Of a stretch of DNA of 7,792 nt, positions 5,803 to 7,792 are shown piece by piece. Position 1 is the stretch's first letter, and every line of letters begins with the position of its first letter. A program made the translations under genes and the position numbers. This DNA comes from a bacterium MnTg04 (GTDB lineage: Bacteria > Pseudomonadota > Gammaproteobacteria > Steroidobacterales > MnTg04), in the NCBI GenBank assembly GCA_008975185.1, contig BFAU01000083.1:1-7792 (forward strand), in the 5' to 3' direction. The notes below the pieces were generated by a model that was given only the letters and a program-made list of their open reading frames with translations, had not been told where the DNA came from and made no database searches.

Positions 5803-7792
5803 TATCAATATGTTTCTGGGCATATTGCCCTTGCAGGCCGGATCCGGGCTCAGTTCCCAGCATGGTCTTTTCCTCGCCCAGGCGCAACAGACTGGGCAGC
5901 AATATCAGTGTGAACACGGTGCTTACCGCCATTCCGCCAACGATGACCGCAGCCATGCCGCGGTAGATTTCCGTGCCCGGGCCAGGTATCAGCGCCATCG
6001 GCAGCATGCCGAACAAGGTCGTGATCGTGCTCATCAGGATCGGGCGCAGCCTGATGCGCACGGCTTTTTCCACGGCCGAGCGTCTGTCCATGCCGATGCG
6101 TTCCGACGCGCGCGTCTGATACACCAGCAGGATGGAATTGTTGACCACCAGTCCGAGCAATATGATGAAGCCGATCATGGTCAGCAGATCCATGGGCTGG
6201 AACGAGAAAAGATTGGATATCCGCAAGGCCAGGATGCCGCCGACTGTGGCCAGCGGGATCGCGAGCAAGGCAAGCAGGCTGTCTTTGAACGAGCGGAACA
6301 AGGCGCTCATCAACAGGTAAAGAATCGCGACCGCCAACGCGAAACTGCTGGCCAGGTTAGTCAGCGCGACCTTGAGGTTGTCAGCGCTGCCGTAATAGTA
6401 AATCTCGCCATCGTCCGGTAACTGCGCAAGGATATCGGGTTCCGCCTCTCGTTTAATGATTGTGATGGCGTCTGTAAGGGAGATATCCGGTGGCGTTACC
6501 CGCAAGGTAATGGTGCGCCGGCGGTCGACTCGCCTGATCTGGTTGGGTCCAGCGGTTCTCTCCATGCGCACCAGTTCGCCGACTTGCTGAATGCCTCCAT
6601 TGGGCGTGAACAGTGGCAAGGCCGCCAGCTCTTCCGGGCTGGCCCATGGTTTCGCGCGCAGAATAATGTCACGCCGCCTGTCTCCGTCAAAGTAATCGCC
6701 GACGTACAAGCCGTCACCCAGCGCGCGAATAACCGAAGCCATGGTGTTTCGGCTCCAGCCGGACTCGGCAATGCGCCGCTCATCCGGTATCAGCCTGAGT
6801 TCGGGTTCGGCCAGTTCGACGCCCGGGATAGGCCGCACCTGAGAGCCCGGCAGGGCCTTGGTGATAGCGCCCATGCCGGCCAGCGCCGCATCGAGCATCG
6901 CATCCATGTCGCGACTTTGGATATTGACGTCTATTTCGCGACCGCCGCCGAGGCGCCTGAATATCGATGGCCGGGATGCAAATGCCAGGGTATCGGGAAA
7001 ACCGAACAGGACTTCCTCGTTCAAAATAGTCAGCAGTTCATCGACATCGTCCGGATCCTGCGCGCGCACCCCCATGAAACCGCGTCGCCCGAATATACCC
7101 ATGAAATAATTTTCGATCTGCGGCTGACGTTCACCGCTCAGAAACGGCTTCATGCGCTCCGACACGACATCGACAAACTCTTCTTCGGCGGTCTCGACGC
7201 CCTGTCCGGGAGGAGGCATGATGAATGCGAAAATCCAGTTTTGTCGCCCCTGCGGCAGGTAATCGGCGGCGGGCTTGAGCCACCAGCTAAGCCCGGCAGC
7301 GACGCCAACCAGCACGATGATCCAGGTAACGCGACGTTTTGGGGTATCCGTCAGATCCATGACCAGGGCCGATCCTTTTGCCCACCACGCCTTGTGTGGA
7401 TCGCTCAGTTCCACGTTGCGCATCCAGTAATTGGCTGCCTTGGGGATCAGTGTGACCGCGATCACCAGGGAGACGATGATCGCCATGGAAATGGCATAGG
7501 CCATATCGGAAAACAACTGGCCCGCCGTATCGCGCAGGAACACGACCGGCAGGAAAATCGCCACCGTGGTCGCAGTCGATGCCAGCAGTGCGCCCCAGAC
7601 CTGCGTGGTGCCGACTATCGACGCTTCTTCGCTGGTTCTGCCGCTTTCGCGTAGCCGGACGATATTTTCCATGACGATAATGGCGGCATCGAGCACCATG
7701 CCGATGGCGAAGGCCAGGCCGGCCAGGGAAATGATATTCAGGGTCCTGCCGCCGGCATCGAGCAACGCAAAGGAAGCAAACAGCGAAACCGG
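5798..7792 (-). CDS. RND-family efflux permease (inner-membrane proton antiporter), 5' partial
   Basis: The 3' part of a resistance-nodulation-division transporter: 664 visible residues of a family usually 1000-1050 long. The frame stays open to the right edge (PVSLFASFALL precedes the TTG at 7765, an internal Leu), so about a third, with TM1, most of the first half and the start codon, is missing. Visible residues: end of TM3 (1-11), TM4 with GLAFAIGMVLDAAIIV (about 19-41), TM5 (66-86), TM6 (94-117), TM7 (155-172), the second periplasmic porter/docking region (about 173-478), TM8 (480-499), TM9 (504-524), TM10 with GLVVNNSILLV (534-558), TM11 with RLRPILMST (580-602) and TM12 (610-637). The TM4 Asp pair of AcrB (D407/D408) is Asp-Ala here and the TM10 Lys940 position is Asn, so it is not of classical AcrB type and its substrate is unknown. 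It precedes its adaptor gene by 12 bases. Confidence 0.95.
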   Translation of the reverse strand, partial: PVSLFASFALLDAGGRTLNIISLAGLAFAIGMVLDAAIIVMENIVRLRESGRTSEEASIVGTTQVWGALLASTATTVAIFLPVVFLRDTAGQLFSDMAYAISMAIIVSLVIAVTLIPKAANYWMRNVELSDPHKAWWAKGSALVMDLTDTPKRRVTWIIVLVGVAAGLSWWLKPAADYLPQGRQNWIFAFIMPPPGQGVETAEEEFVDVVSERMKPFLSGERQPQIENYFMGIFGRRGFMGVRAQDPDDVDELLTILNEEVLFGFPDTLAFASRPSIFRRLGGGREIDVNIQSRDMDAMLDAALAGMGAITKALPGSQVRPIPGVELAEPELRLIPDERRIAESGWSRNTMASVIRALGDGLYVGDYFDGDRRRDIILRAKPWASPEELAALPLFTPNGGIQQVGELVRMERTAGPNQIRRVDRRRTITLRVTPPDISLTDAITIIKREAEPDILAQLPDDGEIYYYGSADNLKVALTNLASSFALAVAILYLLMSALFRSFKDSLLALLAIPLATVGGILALRISNLFSFQPMDLLTMIGFIILLGLVVNNSILLVYQTRASERIGMDRRSAVEKAVRIRLRPILMSTITTLFGMLPMALIPGPGTEIYRGMAAVIVGGMAVSTVFTLILLPSLLRLGEEKTMLGTEPGSGLQGQYAQKHIDI
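5806..5827. repeat. Perfect 7-bp inverted repeat with 8-base spacer near the permease 3' end
   Basis: CAATATG (5806-5812) and CATATTG (5821-5827) are exact reverse complements separated by TTTCTGGG. The element lies in the last codons of the permease gene, directly upstream (minus strand) of the TATAAT hexamer. An overlapping smaller hairpin, GGGCA-TAT-TGCCC, spans 5818-5830. It could be an operator-like dyad or an mRNA hairpin in the permease-adaptor message; being inside a coding end, chance is also possible. Confidence 0.4.

Noticed and set aside
6584..7654. A 356-codon open frame on the plus strand, antisense to the RND permease
   Set aside because: The minus-strand frame encodes clear RND transmembrane and porter sequence throughout. 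The antisense product is rich in R, H, Q and G without any recognisable domain, as expected for a mirror frame in GC-rich DNA.
7763..7765. TTG at 7765 as the start of the permease gene
   Set aside because: The frame continues upstream to the window edge with conserved RND sequence (PVSLFASFALL) at the end of TM3, so the TTG is an internal Leu codon and the gene is truncated only by the window.

Overview
The window looks like ordinary chromosomal core DNA from a gammaproteobacterium. It is GC-rich except for short AT-rich intergenic spots, carries orn and rsgA close together as in many Gammaproteobacteria, and has tight head-to-tail spacing. The genus cannot be fixed from the sequence. I see no mobile element, CRISPR array, rRNA or tRNA, and no convincing new multi-gene system.

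Layout from left to right. Bases 1-251 (+) are the 3' end of a HinT-type HIT-family purine nucleotide hydrolase. Six bases later, and convergent with it, lies rsgA (258-1178, -), a ribosome-assembly GTPase. It overlaps by 8 bases the end of a Ste24-type M48 membrane metalloprotease (1171-2421, -), so these two form a minus-strand operon. An 83-base divergent spacer (2422-2504) separates them from a plus-strand operon: orn (oligoribonuclease, 2505-3074), a DUF938 methyltransferase (3075-3689) and a serine racemase / hydroxyaspartate dehydratase-like PLP enzyme (3679-4638). The last two are joined by stop/start abutment and overlap. A 40-base convergent spacer with an imperfect palindrome follows. 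Then come, on the minus strand, an RND periplasmic adaptor (4679-5785) and, upstream of it in transcription, the C-terminal two thirds of an RND inner-membrane permease (5798-7792, truncated by the window edge).

Functionally, orn and rsgA serve RNA turnover and 30S ribosome maturation, and the M48 enzyme membrane protein processing. The PLP enzyme handles hydroxy-amino acids, and the DUF938 protein is an uncharacterised SAM-dependent methyltransferase. The adaptor and permease form the inner part of an RND export system; no outer-membrane channel is visible. The points most worth a second look are the permease-adaptor junction (AT-rich, perfect TATAAT hexamer, 7-bp inverted repeat, no Shine-Dalgarno), the altered proton-relay residues of the permease, a Gln at a usual metal-ligand position in the PLP enzyme, and the conserved-looking coupling of DUF938 to orn.
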